Notes under the pieces: generated by a model | Database searches by the model: none | What the model saw: the letters and a program-made list of their open reading frames with translations, nothing else | What the model was told of the DNA's origin: nothing | NCBI GenBank assembly: GCA_030523775.1 | Contig: JAUNHW010000006.1 | Coordinates: forward strand, 41,542 to 105,541 | Reading direction: 5' to 3' | From: Akkermansia sp. | Lineage (GTDB): Bacteria; Verrucomicrobiota; Verrucomicrobiia; Verrucomicrobiales; Akkermansiaceae | DNA length: 64,000 nucleotides | Part shown: positions 55,854-64,000 of the stretch, piece by piece | How the letters are laid out: each line of letters opens with the position of its first letter | Numbering within the stretch: the stretch's first letter is position 1 | Program-made: the position numbers and the translations under genes

Positions 55854-57692
55854 TTAGCGTGCCGTTTTGAAATCCGCGGCGTGGCGGAGGATGTATTCCG
55901 CAATCCGGGTTTTCAGGCGGAATTTCCACGCCTGGTCGCCGCCTTCTATCTCATCCAGCGCTTCCGGGTTGTCCAGGGATTGGATGATGGCGGCGTATTT
56001 CTCCGCCGCTTCCGCCGCGCCTATTTCGCGCATGGCGCGCAGCAGGTCCTGCTGCTCCTGCGGGCTCATCTCCCCCGCCCAGAGCCTGACCGTGGAGGTG
56101 AGCAGGAGCGCGGTTTGCACGGCGGGGGATTTCTCACAGCCGGGGTGCTCTGCCAGCCAATTCTCCACGGCGTATTCCTCCGGCAGCGGCAGCCCGGCGC
56201 GGTCCAGCTGCGCGCACAGGGCACCCGCCTGAAGGGCGGGGTTCGCGGCATCTGCCGCCAGGCGTTGCAGGGTGTCCGCCGCTTCCTGCGTGGGCATGGC
56301 TCCCAGCAGGGCAATCAGGCTGCAGGCTTCCTCCCGCATGCCGCGGGAGTTCATTTCCCCCGCTATGCGGCACACGTGCTGCGGCGGCAGGGAGAGCGGC
56401 AGGCGGTTGTCTTGTACGGCGCTCGTCATGGCGGGCAGCAGGTTGGTGCCGCCGGATTGCTCCCACGTTTCCAAGTCCCGCCAGAGGGGTAGGGCGGCAA
56501 TGTATGCAGAGGTTTTCTGCGGGTCCGTGCGCAGCAGCACGCACAGCGCGCTGCTCACGATGTCGTGCTCGCAGCAGCAGTCCATGTCATCGTGCGTTTC
56601 CGTGAGCAGGGCGGCCACGCGGTGGAACGCATCCGCATCCCCGGCGGGAAGCCCCCGCCGCAGCATGTCCGCGCGTATCACCTGGTGGTGCAGCTCCTCC
56701 CCCTCCGTGAAGACGGGCGGGGACGGCTTGATGTCGTACCCGGCGCGGCGCAGGGCTTCCGCCCAGGCGGGCACGGCGCAGATGATATCCGCCGCGCTCG
56801 GCTTCTCCTCATTGTCCTCGATCACCGCCTGGGGGTTCGCTCCCAGGCGCAGCAGGGTTTCGCTGGTGGGCACGGCGTATGCGAGCGTTTCCCCGTCTGC
56901 GGAGATGCCCGCCGCGTTCGCCGCAACCATGAGCGCGGTGTCCAGCGCCTTGCGACTCACGTTCGGACCGTACGACAGCAGGGTTTCGATGATGGGTGTG
57001 CAATCATCTTCATAGCATCCCGCAACCACCTCGATAAGATTGTCGATTTCTTTCTGCGGGCGCGTTTTCAGGAAATCCCCCTGCCGCTGCAGCAGCTCGT
57101 TCCAGCCGAGAATCACGGTGTGGAGGAGACTGTCTTCGCTGGGCGGGCATCCCATGTCCAGCAGCGCGGCAAATACGCGCTCGCGGCGTGCTCCTGCGCA
57201 TGCGGCGCGGGCTGCGTTCGCCAGTGGCTCCGGCGCGGGCTGTGCTCCCGCGCAGTGCAGTGTTTTCATGATTTGCAGCACCACTTCCTCGTCGTCATCG
57301 TCCGGTGCGCCTTCGCCCACGGCCAGGGTGAGCGGGGTGAGCCCCGCTTCCGTGGCGGCGTTCGGGTCGGCCCCGTCCGCCAGCAGGCAGCGCGCCAGCT
57401 CCGGCTTCTTGAAGAAGCAGGCGGCGTGCAGGATGCTCACGCCGCCGGGGGTGGTGAGCCGCGTGTCGTCCGCATCATGGAAGCGCTCATAGAGCTGTTG
57501 GAATTCCGCCACGGCCTCCCAGTCCGGGAACAGGCGCTCGCTCATGCAGGATGAGGGCCCGTCCTGGATTTCTTGCATGAGCTGTGCGAGCTCCTGCGCG
57601 GCCTCCGGGGTGGCGTGGCTGTACTGGGTATCGCAGCTGCACAGCGCGGCCCCCAGCACCAGCGCCATCAGGAATTTCCTGCGCTTCAGCAT
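55854..57692 (-). CDS. Large lipoprotein with ankyrin repeats
   Basis: The 612-residue protein has a lipobox LCSC after MALVLGAA (Cys20). Ankyrin-type repeats follow (GGVSILHAACFFKKPELARC, GADPNAATEAGLTPLTLAVG, and further degenerate ones such as SETLLRLGANPQA). The C-terminal half is a helical region without clear repeats. It is likely a surface or periplasmic scaffold that binds other proteins. Its start overlaps the end of the beta-CASP nuclease gene by 7 nt, an odd partner that suggests shared transcription rather than shared function. Start 57692 is chosen because it gives the lipoprotein signal. Confidence 0.82.
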   Translation of the reverse strand: MLKRRKFLMALVLGAALCSCDTQYSHATPEAAQELAQLMQEIQDGPSSCMSERLFPDWEAVAEFQQLYERFHDADDTRLTTPGGVSILHAACFFKKPELARCLLADGADPNAATEAGLTPLTLAVGEGAPDDDDEEVVLQIMKTLHCAGAQPAPEPLANAARAACAGARRERVFAALLDMGCPPSEDSLLHTVILGWNELLQRQGDFLKTRPQKEIDNLIEVVAGCYEDDCTPIIETLLSYGPNVSRKALDTALMVAANAAGISADGETLAYAVPTSETLLRLGANPQAVIEDNEEKPSAADIICAVPAWAEALRRAGYDIKPSPPVFTEGEELHHQVIRADMLRRGLPAGDADAFHRVAALLTETHDDMDCCCEHDIVSSALCVLLRTDPQKTSAYIAALPLWRDLETWEQSGGTNLLPAMTSAVQDNRLPLSLPPQHVCRIAGEMNSRGMREEACSLIALLGAMPTQEAADTLQRLAADAANPALQAGALCAQLDRAGLPLPEEYAVENWLAEHPGCEKSPAVQTALLLTSTVRLWAGEMSPQEQQDLLRAMREIGAAEAAEKYAAIIQSLDNPEALDEIEGGDQAWKFRLKTRIAEYILRHAADFKTAR

Positions 57693-59095
57693 GTGACCGT
57701 GGTGTTCAGGTGCGCCACGTGGACCTCCCCGCCGTGGAATTCGGCAAGGGCTTCCTTCATGGCGGCGGTGCACTCCTTTTCGCCGTGCACCAGGTACACC
57801 TTTTCCTTGCGGCCGCCCGTGGCTTTGAAGTAGCGCAGCAGCTCATCGTGGTCCGCGTGGCCGGAGAAGGAATCCAGGCTTTGCACGCGGGCGCGCACGG
57901 GGTACATGTCGCCCAGGATGGGGACCTCCCGCGCGCCGGTCATGATGCGGCGGCCGAGCGTGTTGGCGGCGCAGTATCCCACGAAGAGGATGGTGTTGTT
58001 GGGCTGGCCGATGCCGTTCTTGAGGTGGTGGAGGATGCGGCCGGCCTCGCACATGCCGGAGGCGGAGATGATGATGGCCTTCTCGTGCAGGTTGTTGATT
58101 TTCTGGGATTCCGAGACGGTGCGCACCATGTGCAGCTGCTCGAAGCCGAAGGGGTCGCGCTCCTCGAAGAGGAAGTTGTACACTTCCTTGTTGAAGCATT
58201 CCGGGTGCAGGCGGAAGATTTCCGTGGCGCTCACCGCCATGGGGCTGTCCACATACACGGGGTAGTAGCCGCGCAGCGTGCCGTCCTTGTACGCGCGGTT
58301 CAGCAGGTAGAGAAGCTGCTGCGTGCGCTCCACCGCAAAGGAGGGGATGTACACGTTGCCGCCGCGCCCCATCGCTTCGCGGATGGTTTTGCAGAACAGC
58401 TCGTCGCTGCGGCTGGGTGCCTCGTGGTGCCGCCCGCCGTAGGTGCACTCCATGAGCATGATGTCCACGTCCTCCACCGGCACGGGGGCCCGCAGCAGTT
58501 CGTTGTTGCCGCGCCCCACGTCACCGGAGAACAGCAGCCGCTTGTGCCGCCCGTCCTCTTCGTCGTCGAACTCCAGCAGCACCTGGGAGGCGCCCAGGAT
58601 GTGCCCGGCATCGATGAGGGTCATGGTGATTCCGGGGAGGATGGGGAAGGGGGTGTCGTAGTTGATGCTGATGAAGCGGCGCAGGCAGGTTTCCGCATCC
58701 TGCTCCGTGTAGATGACCTGCGCCACGTTGCCGCCGCCGCCCTTGCGCTTGTCCATCTTGTTGAGGAATTTGCAGTCGCTTTCCTGGATGCGCGCGGCGT
58801 CTGCGAGCATCACCTGGCACAGGTCGCGCGTGGCATCCGTGCAGAAGATGAAGCCCTTGTAGCCTTTCTTCACCAGGTTCGGCAGGTTGCCGGAGTGGTC
58901 GATGTGCGCGTGCGAGAGCACCACCGCATCCACCTGTGCCGGGTCGTAGTACGGGAAGTCCCGGTTGATGCGCAGTTCATCCTGGCGGTGGCCCTGGTAC
59001 ATGCCGCAATCCAGCAGGATGCGCCTGCCGTTGATTTCCAGCAAATGCTGGGACCCCGTGGTTGTTTCCGCAGCTCCGCAAAAGTGTATTTTCAT
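57686..59095 (-). CDS. Metallo-beta-lactamase/beta-CASP RNase
   Basis: The 469-residue protein has the MBL motifs LSHAHIDHSG (His62, His64, Asp66, His67), DAGHILGAS and FSGDVGR. The beta-CASP domain has YVDSPMAVSATEIF, IIISASGMCEAGRILHHLKN and SFSGHADHDEL, ending in the RMM-domain-like VYLVHGEKE. It belongs with the bacterial and archaeal CPSF/YSH1-type exo/endonucleases that process RNA in the cytoplasm. The start at 59095 is the ATG; a GTG one codon earlier is not needed. It is transcribed from a near-leaderless promoter and leads into the ankyrin lipoprotein gene. Confidence 0.9.
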   Translation of the reverse strand: MKIHFCGAAETTTGSQHLLEINGRRILLDCGMYQGHRQDELRINRDFPYYDPAQVDAVVLSHAHIDHSGNLPNLVKKGYKGFIFCTDATRDLCQVMLADAARIQESDCKFLNKMDKRKGGGGNVAQVIYTEQDAETCLRRFISINYDTPFPILPGITMTLIDAGHILGASQVLLEFDDEEDGRHKRLLFSGDVGRGNNELLRAPVPVEDVDIMLMECTYGGRHHEAPSRSDELFCKTIREAMGRGGNVYIPSFAVERTQQLLYLLNRAYKDGTLRGYYPVYVDSPMAVSATEIFRLHPECFNKEVYNFLFEERDPFGFEQLHMVRTVSESQKINNLHEKAIIISASGMCEAGRILHHLKNGIGQPNNTILFVGYCAANTLGRRIMTGAREVPILGDMYPVRARVQSLDSFSGHADHDELLRYFKATGGRKEKVYLVHGEKECTAAMKEALAEFHGGEVHVAHLNTTVTC

Positions 59096-59103
59096 CACTC
59101 CCC

Positions 59104-59132
59104 AAGATACACTACGGTGGGCTCGCTTTCAA
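59104..59132 (-). promoter_or_regulatory. Promoter of the beta-CASP nuclease gene
   Basis: Minus strand: TTGAAA, 17 nt, TATCTT, 8 nt, ATG at 59095. The intervening GGGGAGTG could also act as a short ribosome binding site. Confidence 0.55.
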
Positions 59133-59142
59133 GTAAATTCGG

Positions 59143-61089
59143 TCAGAATGCGTATCGCAGGCCGATGCTGCCGGAGATGCCGCGCCGGGTGCCCACCCAG
59201 CCGGTGATGTTTGCATCCACGCCGATGCCGCGGTTGCCGGGGGGCGTATACTGCACCCCCAGTTCAAAGAGCCCGCTGGCACCGCCCAGGGATGGGGTGG
59301 GCCCGGTGTGGCCGTCCACATTGCCGTGTGTGCCGCTGCCGTACTGCTGCATCCAGCCGGCTCCGGCGTAGGCGCGGGTGGTGGCGCTCACATCATGCAG
59401 GTAGCGGGTGCCCAGCACGGTGCGGTTGGAGTTGATGCCGCGGAAGTGGGCGTGGCGCCCGCCGGTGATGCATGCGTTGCCGCCGTTCACGTGGTTGTAG
59501 AGGTAGCGCAGGTAGGTGTCGAACGCTCCGTGCTCCCCGGTTTTCTGCATGTAGGCAAAGCCGATGGATGCCCCGGCGTACGTGGAGCTTTCGTTGTAGC
59601 CCACCGGGCCGCAGGTGGCGGCGCTGTAGGTGTTGCGCACCTTGCCCACGCGTGCAATGGTGTCCATGTGCCACCCTGCGCCCAGGTTCCAGTCGCCCAG
59701 CAGGGCGCCGCCCCAGCTCTTGCTCTTGCCGCTGGCATGCAGGTTGTGCACGTAGCTGTCGTAGTTGCTGAATCCGTGCTCGAACCCGGCGCCGATGGCA
59801 TGGGAGTTCACCTGGCGGGCCAGGCCCACGGCCAGGTTCATGCCGTGCGCCTTGATGTGCGAGCCGGTTTCATGCCGCAGGGAGGACCCGCCAACCGCCA
59901 CAAAGGGCAGGGCGGCACCCGCACCTTGCATTCTGCCCGCAGCGGCCGTGCGCTTCACTTGCCAGATGCCGTTGCCCACCAGGAAATCCGCACCGCCGTT
60001 CACCAGCGCCATGGCGTTCGCGCGCGTTTCCAGCACGCTCTTCACGGATTCCTCGGAGGTGACGGGGTCGTTGCCGATATAATCCACGGTGAGGATGAGC
60101 GCGGTGGCGTCCTCAGAGAGCGTCACGGTGCCCTTGAATCCCTCGTACCGGCCTTTCTTGAAGGTGATGCTTTCCGTGTCCACCCCGGTGAGCTTGCCTT
60201 CCCCGGCTGCCTTGACGAGTGTCACCCGGTCTCCATACACAAGGTGGGGAATCCCCCACTGCGGTTCCAGGGAGACGGCCACGCCGGTCAGGTCGGTGTC
60301 GCCATCCCCGCTGATGGTAAGGATGGTCATATCCGGCCCCAGGCACGGGCAGAGGTCGAATTGCACCGCGGTGAAGTTGCCTATGCTCTCCGCGGATACG
60401 CCGGTGCCGTACACATCCAGCGATGCAGAGCTTTCCGGGTGGGTGTTGCCCTCGTAGCCGCGCACTTCTCCCAGTGTCATGTTCTTGCCGATGATGCGGA
60501 GCGGATCCTGGCTTTCAGGCACGTAAATGCCCAGTGTGTTTTTGCTGTCCGGGATGTAGGGGCCGCCGCCCACCAAGATAACGCGGTTGTTGCCCGAGAC
60601 TGCGCCGGAGTAGGCACCCACAACTTTATCCAGGTTGCCGCCGACCACGGTGACGGTGTTGCCGTTCGCCGCTCCGGAGGCAGACCAGCCGCCGTACACG
60701 CCTTCATGCGCGCCCTGCACGTTGTCCAGGATGATGGTGTTGCCGCTCGCGTCTCCACTGGTAGATTGCCCGCCCACTATCCTGCCATCCACGGAAATCC
60801 CAAGCTCATTTGTTCCTTCGGCATGAACAAAGTTGTTGGACGCGTTGCCGGAGGCGGAACAGCCTCCGTACACTTCCGCCACGGTGTATCCGGCCTCTCC
60901 GGGAGCAAGGGTGACCTCCGCCCCGGTTGCATCCTCATTCTCGGTTTTCTCGCCGTAGAAAACAGTGGGGCCTTCGGCGGGATTCGGATTCGAATCGTTG
61001 TAGCCGTTCACCACGGTGCCGCCATCCTCCGCCAGAAGCAGGGAACCGGCGGATGCTGCCAGAAGGGTGAGGAAAAACGTCTTTTTCAT
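59143..61089 (-). CDS. Autotransporter-barrel surface protein
   Basis: The 648-residue protein has a signal peptide (FLTLLAASAGSLLLA) and a passenger with short repeats of a GG-(W/C)SASG-A(N/S)GN type: YGGCSASGNASNN, GGQSTSGDASGN, YGGWSASGAANGN. The last ~260 residues form an outer-membrane barrel (LRHETGSHIKAHGMNLAVGL, WGGALLGDWNLGAGWHMDTI, YLRYLYNHVNG...) ending in GLRYAF with the terminal Phe. It would be inserted in the outer membrane and display the passenger. The repeats are a distinctive family of their own. No PEP-CTERM tail. Confidence 0.85.
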   Translation of the reverse strand: MKKTFFLTLLAASAGSLLLAEDGGTVVNGYNDSNPNPAEGPTVFYGEKTENEDATGAEVTLAPGEAGYTVAEVYGGCSASGNASNNFVHAEGTNELGISVDGRIVGGQSTSGDASGNTIILDNVQGAHEGVYGGWSASGAANGNTVTVVGGNLDKVVGAYSGAVSGNNRVILVGGGPYIPDSKNTLGIYVPESQDPLRIIGKNMTLGEVRGYEGNTHPESSASLDVYGTGVSAESIGNFTAVQFDLCPCLGPDMTILTISGDGDTDLTGVAVSLEPQWGIPHLVYGDRVTLVKAAGEGKLTGVDTESITFKKGRYEGFKGTVTLSEDATALILTVDYIGNDPVTSEESVKSVLETRANAMALVNGGADFLVGNGIWQVKRTAAAGRMQGAGAALPFVAVGGSSLRHETGSHIKAHGMNLAVGLARQVNSHAIGAGFEHGFSNYDSYVHNLHASGKSKSWGGALLGDWNLGAGWHMDTIARVGKVRNTYSAATCGPVGYNESSTYAGASIGFAYMQKTGEHGAFDTYLRYLYNHVNGGNACITGGRHAHFRGINSNRTVLGTRYLHDVSATTRAYAGAGWMQQYGSGTHGNVDGHTGPTPSLGGASGLFELGVQYTPPGNRGIGVDANITGWVGTRRGISGSIGLRYAF

Positions 61090-61117
61090 GGTGGGGTGTA
61101 CGAAATGTTTGAAAGTT

Positions 61118-61146
61118 ATTCTACCAACGCCATTCCCCCGCTGCAA
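61118..61146 (-). promoter_or_regulatory. Promoter of the 59143-61089 autotransporter gene
   Basis: Minus strand: TTGCAG, 17 nt, TAGAAT preceded by GG; leader of about 22 nt. Confidence 0.6.
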
Positions 61147-61147
61147 G

Positions 61148-61180
61148 ACAAAAGCCCGCGCGGCATCGCCGCGCGGGCTT
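61148..61180 (-). terminator. Terminator of the FKBP operon
   Basis: Minus strand: 13-bp stem AAGCCCGCGCGGC / GCCGCGCGGGCTT with a 3-nt loop, then TTGTC. It abuts the -35 box of the next gene. Confidence 0.85.
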
Positions 61181-61204
61181 GGCAACATGGACTGAGAGTA
61201 CCTA

Positions 61205-62035
61205 TCACTCGGTGGGCATGCCCTGCTGCTGTATCTGCTGCAGCATTTCAGGGGTGAGCTGCATGGGCATGGCGGGTGCCTGGCCCTTCTGCAGGTCGGT
61301 CAGCTCCAGGGTGAAGACCAGTGTTTCGTTGGGACCGATGGGGCCGCGGCCCTCCGGGCCGTAGGCGAGCTTGCCGGGGATGGCAATCTCCCACTTGGAA
61401 CCGATGGGCATGAGCTTGAGGGCCTCGCTGAAGCCCGGTACCACCGCATCCAGCGGGAACTCCACCGCTTCCTCGCTGGAGTCGAATTCGGTGCCGTCGA
61501 TATGGGTGCCGCGGTACTTCACCATGGCCACGGCGTATTCGCCATGCTCCTTGGCATCGTATTTCTTGCCCTCGCCCTTGGTGATCACGCGGTACATGAG
61601 ACCGGAATCGGTCTTCACCACGCCGTCCTTCTTGGCGAATTCAGCCATGTAGGCCTCGCCTTTCTTGCCGTTCTCCTCCGCCACCTTGGCCTGGCGTTCC
61701 TGGAGCGTTTTCTGGAACGCCATCATGGCGGTGCGCAGGTCGTCTTCGGAGAGCGTGGGCTTCTTGCCCTCGATTCCCTCCTTGAACGCCTGCAGCAGCG
61801 TGGCATCGTCAAAGTCTGTCACTTCAATGCCCGGTGCAGCGGCGGAGAACTCCTGGGCGGTCTTGTAGCCCACAATGTAGGAGAGGGCTTTCTTCACCTG
61901 TTCCGGGGAGACGTTGGGTGCTGCGGGTTGGGCCGCCGGTGCGGCGGGGGCCGCGGGGGCTGCGGGTGTATCTTGAGCGGTGGCTGTGGCCATGGCGGCC
62001 AGCCCTGCCAGTATCATTGTGTACTTTGTTTTCAT
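61205..62035 (-). CDS. Exported FKBP-type peptidyl-prolyl isomerase
   Basis: The 276-residue protein has a signal peptide (MILAGLAAMATATA), an Ala/Pro linker, an FKBP-N-like helical dimerisation region (residues ~45-140) and a C-terminal FKBP domain. Landmarks are VKYRGTHIDGTEFDSS, FPLDAVVPGFSEALKLMPIG, WEIAIPGKLAYGP and NETLVFTLELTDL. This is the FkpA/Mip layout; it catalyses proline isomerisation and acts as a chaperone for exported proteins, such as the outer-membrane barrels encoded nearby. It lies 16 nt after a Pro/Ala-rich exported protein gene on the same strand and ends at a strong terminator. Confidence 0.92.
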   Translation of the reverse strand: MKTKYTMILAGLAAMATATAQDTPAAPAAPAAPAAQPAAPNVSPEQVKKALSYIVGYKTAQEFSAAAPGIEVTDFDDATLLQAFKEGIEGKKPTLSEDDLRTAMMAFQKTLQERQAKVAEENGKKGEAYMAEFAKKDGVVKTDSGLMYRVITKGEGKKYDAKEHGEYAVAMVKYRGTHIDGTEFDSSEEAVEFPLDAVVPGFSEALKLMPIGSKWEIAIPGKLAYGPEGRGPIGPNETLVFTLELTDLQKGQAPAMPMQLTPEMLQQIQQQGMPTE

Positions 62036-62051
62036 AATGTGGGGAAGGGGG

Positions 62052-63032
62052 TTAGAAGCTGTCCTCCGATGAGATGGCGGGCTTGTCGTTCTGCGGCGCG
62101 GCATCGGGCTTGGGGGCCTCCAGGATGGTGTCGCTCTCCGGCGCGGTTTGCGAGGGGTGGTCCTTCTGGGCGTCGTCCGCCTTCTGGAGCGGCTCGCGGG
62201 TTTCCGGGTCCACCTCCACACCGTTGATGAACATGCGCTTCACCATCTTTCCGGTGCGGGAGTCGTAGTGCTGCGTCACCTGGGTGCTCTGCACGTTGCC
62301 GCCGTTGCCGCCGCCAAAGGAAATCTGGAAGGAGCTGCCGCCGCCGGTGGGCATGCCGCCTTGCAGCAGGCTGTTCACCACGCCGCCCATGCCCATGAAG
62401 TCGTCCTCGTCATCCATTTGCGGCACCTGGGGTGCGCGGTTGCCGCCGCTTCCCAGCGGGGCCGCGGTGGTGGGAACGGAGCCGTCTGCCTGCGGGGCTG
62501 CGGGCTGTGCGGGGGGCTGGGGCTGCTCTGCCGTTTGTGCAGGTGCTGCGGGGGCTTCCGCGCCGCTGCGGGCAATGCGGCTGCACGCGCGCACGGGGTC
62601 GTTCCCCGCGCTGCCTATCATATAGAGGTGGTCCATTTTGAGCACGGCTTCCTCTCCCTGTTTCATCTGCAGGATTTCATCCGCCACGGCTGCGGGTTGG
62701 CCGGGTATGTCCTTGCGCAGTTCCACGGTGAAGCGCGTGCCGGGCTCCAGCCGCCCGTCCCCGTAGCGTACGTATTTCTTGTAGGCCAGGTTCTCTATTA
62801 CCTCGAACACGGCCACCTTGGTGGTCACCGGTTGGTCCTGCTCCAGGGATTGGGTGGTGATGTCGCGCACATCGCGCAGCGCGGCGCGCACCGTGTTGGC
62901 GGCCAGCAGGTCGCAGTTGCCTTGCGGCGTGGCGGCGGGGGGCGCGGGTGCGGTGATGTCCGCCACGGCCGCCGGTGCGGTGGCCACGGCTACCATGGCG
63001 GGAAGGATAATGCTGTAGGAAAATGCTTTCAT
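62052..63032 (-). CDS. Pro/Ala-rich exported protein of unknown function
   Basis: The 326-residue protein has a signal peptide (SIILPAMVAVATAPAAVA), a folded-looking region at residues ~45-165 (ANTVRAALRDVRDI, TKVAVFEVIENLAYKKYVRY, LRKDIPGQPAAVADEILQMK), then low-complexity Pro/Ala/Gln and Gly-rich stretches. A short segment HYDSRTGKMVKRMFINGVEV and an acidic end follow. The first part could be a small beta-rich ligand-binding domain, but no family is recognised. It precedes the FKBP isomerase gene by 16 nt, so the two are probably expressed together. Confidence 0.75.
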   Translation of the reverse strand: MKAFSYSIILPAMVAVATAPAAVADITAPAPPAATPQGNCDLLAANTVRAALRDVRDITTQSLEQDQPVTTKVAVFEVIENLAYKKYVRYGDGRLEPGTRFTVELRKDIPGQPAAVADEILQMKQGEEAVLKMDHLYMIGSAGNDPVRACSRIARSGAEAPAAPAQTAEQPQPPAQPAAPQADGSVPTTAAPLGSGGNRAPQVPQMDDEDDFMGMGGVVNSLLQGGMPTGGGSSFQISFGGGNGGNVQSTQVTQHYDSRTGKMVKRMFINGVEVDPETREPLQKADDAQKDHPSQTAPESDTILEAPKPDAAPQNDKPAISSEDSF

Positions 63033-63185
63033 AGCCGAATGACAGATGGCGTAAACCGCCCTTCTGTTCAAAATCCTACCACAGGCGTGCGGGGTTTTCC
63101 ACCCGGAAATGCGCGCGCACCCGGAAAAAGCCGCGCCGCGCGGGGCTTTTCTTTGTCATGATGGGGTGCATGCACCAATGCGTGC

Positions 63186-63213
63186 TTGTGCCGCCGCACC
63201 CGCCGTCTAAAAT
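63186..63213 (+). promoter_or_regulatory. Promoter of the M50 protease gene
   Basis: TTGTGC, 16 nt, TAAAAT, 8 nt, ATG at 63222. Confidence 0.5.
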
Positions 63214-63221
63214 ACAGGACG

Positions 63222-63920
63222 ATGATAAGCTTCTCCTTGTTCAGGGTGCCGGTGAGCATCCATCCCTCTCTCTGGATCACGCTCGCGCTGCTGGGCGGCG
63301 GCATGCGCATTTCCCACGCCGGAGATCTGCTGGGGGTGGCGCTTTTTGTCATTGCCGGCTTTGTCTGCCTGCTGGCGCATGAGATGGGGCACGCCCTCAC
63401 CGGGCGCGCCATGGGCGGCGGGCACCCGGAGGTGCATCTCGCCTGGCTCGGCGGCGACTGCTCCAACATGGACGCACGCCTCACCCGCACACAGGGTATC
63501 CTGATGACGGCGGCGGGGCCTCTCGCCTCGCTGGCGGTGGGCGTGCTGGCCACGCTCCTGCTGGGGCTCTATATCGGCAACCTGCAGCTGGCGGGCGGGC
63601 TTGCCCTCAACTTCGTCTGCGGCTCCATTCCCTGGGAGCTGCTGGAGGGATACCCCGCCATGGCCATGCTATTCTTCGTGTTCGTGATAGAGGTTTCCTT
63701 CTGGTGGACCGTGCTCAACCTGCTGCCCGTTTTCCCGCTGGACGGCGGCCAAATCATGCACGGCCTCATGCGCTCCCCGCGTCTCATGCACACCGTCAGT
63801 CTCGCGGCGGCCATTGTTCTCACCCTCTTCTTCCTGGTGCTGGGTGCCTGGCTCATGTGCATCCTCATGGGCGCCCTCGCCTGGTTCAACTTCCGCATGC
63901 GCCGGCAGTGCCCCTATTGA
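63222..63920 (+). CDS. Site-2-protease-like M50 membrane metalloprotease
   Basis: The 232-residue protein has five to six membrane segments, the zinc motif HEMGH (His53, Glu54, His57) in LLAHEMGHAL, and the second motif NLLPVFPLDGGQ near residue 170. This is the compact M50 type without PDZ or CBS domains, similar to SpoIVFB-like and rhomboid-independent proteases. It should cut substrates within the membrane; no anti-sigma factor or other candidate substrate is adjacent. The N-terminal SLFRVPVSIHPSLWI start is typical of the family. Confidence 0.88.
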   Translation: MISFSLFRVPVSIHPSLWITLALLGGGMRISHAGDLLGVALFVIAGFVCLLAHEMGHALTGRAMGGGHPEVHLAWLGGDCSNMDARLTRTQGILMTAAGPLASLAVGVLATLLLGLYIGNLQLAGGLALNFVCGSIPWELLEGYPAMAMLFFVFVIEVSFWWTVLNLLPVFPLDGGQIMHGLMRSPRLMHTVSLAAAIVLTLFFLVLGAWLMCILMGALAWFNFRMRRQCPY

Positions 63921-64000
63921 TTGGGGAAACTGCTCGTGCTGGCACGTGATGCCGAAATTTTTTGCGGCCCGCGAACGCAGGCGCCATGCGGGTTTTGGCG

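Noticed and set aside
59308..61257. A 649-codon plus-strand frame opposite the autotransporter
   Set aside because: The minus-strand product has a signal peptide and an outer-membrane barrel; the plus-strand product does not resemble a protein.

Overview
The window looks like chromosomal DNA of a high-GC member of the Verrucomicrobiota, most likely an Akkermansiaceae-type organism. Three things point there. Surface proteins end in a PEP-CTERM-like tail (motif PEPATGTLSLL plus RRRRK) of the kind common in Akkermansia. The GreA-domain protein has the very long N-terminal extension also known from chlamydiae. The spc ribosomal cluster lacks S14 and L30, as in other PVC-group genomes. No phage, insertion sequence or CRISPR array is visible. 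Almost all genes are ordinary chromosomal genes; the unusual material is in surface proteins and intergenic repeats.

Layout. 1-9.7 kb: end of parA, comF, a small lipoprotein, a glycosyltransferase, the GreA fusion, two bactofilins, a shortened UvrA paralogue and a membrane protein. 9.7-16.7 kb: tRNA-Ser, a VanX-like dipeptidase, trxB, a Sel1 lipoprotein, an LplT-like transporter, a thioredoxin-fold protein, a MidA-type methyltransferase and nadA. 16.7-17.7 kb: a gene-free, palindrome-rich block bounded by perfect 41-nt direct repeats. 17.7-24.1 kb: psd, an L,D-transpeptidase, dus, two small membrane proteins, hisS, tRNA-Glu and a MATE exporter. 24.2-27.5 kb: a Pmp-like, PEP-CTERM-tailed surface protein. 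27.7-33 kb: a shortened spc operon (rplX-rplE-rpsH-rplF-rplR-rpsE-rplO-secY). 33-40.2 kb: an RF-like rescue factor, a eukaryote-type UDP-glucose pyrophosphorylase and a 1738-residue autotransporter. 40.3-45.5 kb: an N-carbamoylputrescine amidase, hrpA and a second thioredoxin-fold protein. 45.6-48.3 kb: an IdeS/Mac-type cysteine protease with a PEP-CTERM tail and a small HTH-like protein upstream. 48.3-52.5 kb: tRNA-His, rpe, an ApaG-domain protein, and an envelope protein divergent from a second L,D-transpeptidase. 52.5-64 kb: a candidate small RNA, serS, an ExbB/ExbD-like operon, an ankyrin lipoprotein with a beta-CASP nuclease, a third autotransporter, an FKBP isomerase, a Pro/Ala-rich exported protein and an M50 protease.

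Two window-wide patterns stand out. First, many genes on both strands have a good sigma70-type promoter whose -10 box ends only 6-10 nt before the ATG, with no Shine-Dalgarno sequence, so they are probably transcribed as leaderless or nearly leaderless mRNAs. Second, a composite repeat (tandem TACTAGGTACTA-type units followed by a GC hairpin) lies just after the stop codon of several unrelated genes, in the gene's own orientation.

Functionally the window is rich in envelope biology: two L,D-transpeptidases and a D-Ala-D-Ala dipeptidase-like lipoprotein, phosphatidylserine decarboxylase, bactofilins, three large surface proteins and the IdeS-like protease. The last is the most interesting single gene for a host-associated bacterium.
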